Origin: an uncultured Clostridia bacterium
GTDB lineage: Bacteria; Bacillota; Clostridia; Oscillospirales; Acutalibacteraceae
Assembly (NCBI GenBank): GCA_946405565.1
Contig: CAMJHU010000138.1
Span: forward strand, 1 to 6,162
Direction: 5' to 3'
Length of the DNA stretch: 6,162 nt
Both the position numbers and the translations under genes were made by a program. Of the stretch, positions 6,161-6,162 are shown in pieces. A model generated the notes under the pieces. That model saw only the letters and a program-made list of their open reading frames with translations, did not search any database and had not been told where the DNA came from. The stretch's first letter is position 1, and the number at the start of each line of letters is the position of its first letter.

Positions 6161-6162
6161 CA

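Overview
The window looks like a chromosomal segment of an endospore-forming Firmicute, most likely a GC-rich member of the Clostridia (Oscillospirales-like). The case rests on a 26-codon spoVM next to thiamine pyrophosphokinase (the order thiN-spoVM is also found in Bacillus subtilis), strong AGGAGG-type ribosome binding sites, SigA-type promoters with AT-rich boxes in an otherwise GC-rich background, and Firmicute-style two-component proteins. The lineage is an inference; no rRNA or other marker gene is present.

Layout. Positions 3-539 (+) hold the 3' part of thiN. After about 100 bp with a small stem-loop comes spoVM (641-721, +), too short for most gene callers but very clear. A 20-bp perfect stem-loop (757-807) with T-rich flanks on both strands separates spoVM from a convergent alpha/beta-hydrolase esterase gene (840-1625, -). 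The 1626-1841 intergenic region carries two divergent SigA promoters: a full-consensus TTGACA-17-TATAAT for the esterase and TTGCTT-17-TATAAT for the rightward operon. A TTCAGAT-N4-TTCAGAT direct repeat in the rightward leader is a candidate response-regulator site.

The rightward operon encodes an OmpR/PhoB-type response regulator (1842-2519), a two-TM sensor histidine kinase without HAMP (2522-4207), a small gene that has a perfect Shine-Dalgarno but appears frameshifted (4240-4366), and a MutS-family ATPase lacking the mismatch-recognition domains (4391-6109). The window ends in an inverted repeat (6139-6160), possibly a terminator whose T-tract lies outside.

How the genes work together: the kinase presumably senses an extracytoplasmic cue and phosphorylates the regulator, which may control its own operon and possibly the divergent esterase. 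The MutS-like ATPase is placed as a co-transcribed partner. Thiamine diphosphate synthesis and spore-coat anchoring form a separate, conserved housekeeping/sporulation neighbourhood on the left. I see no mobile element, CRISPR array, tRNA or rRNA. The most unusual items are the frameshifted small gene and the MutS-like ATPase with an Asn in place of the Walker B Asp, in an apparent operon with a two-component system.
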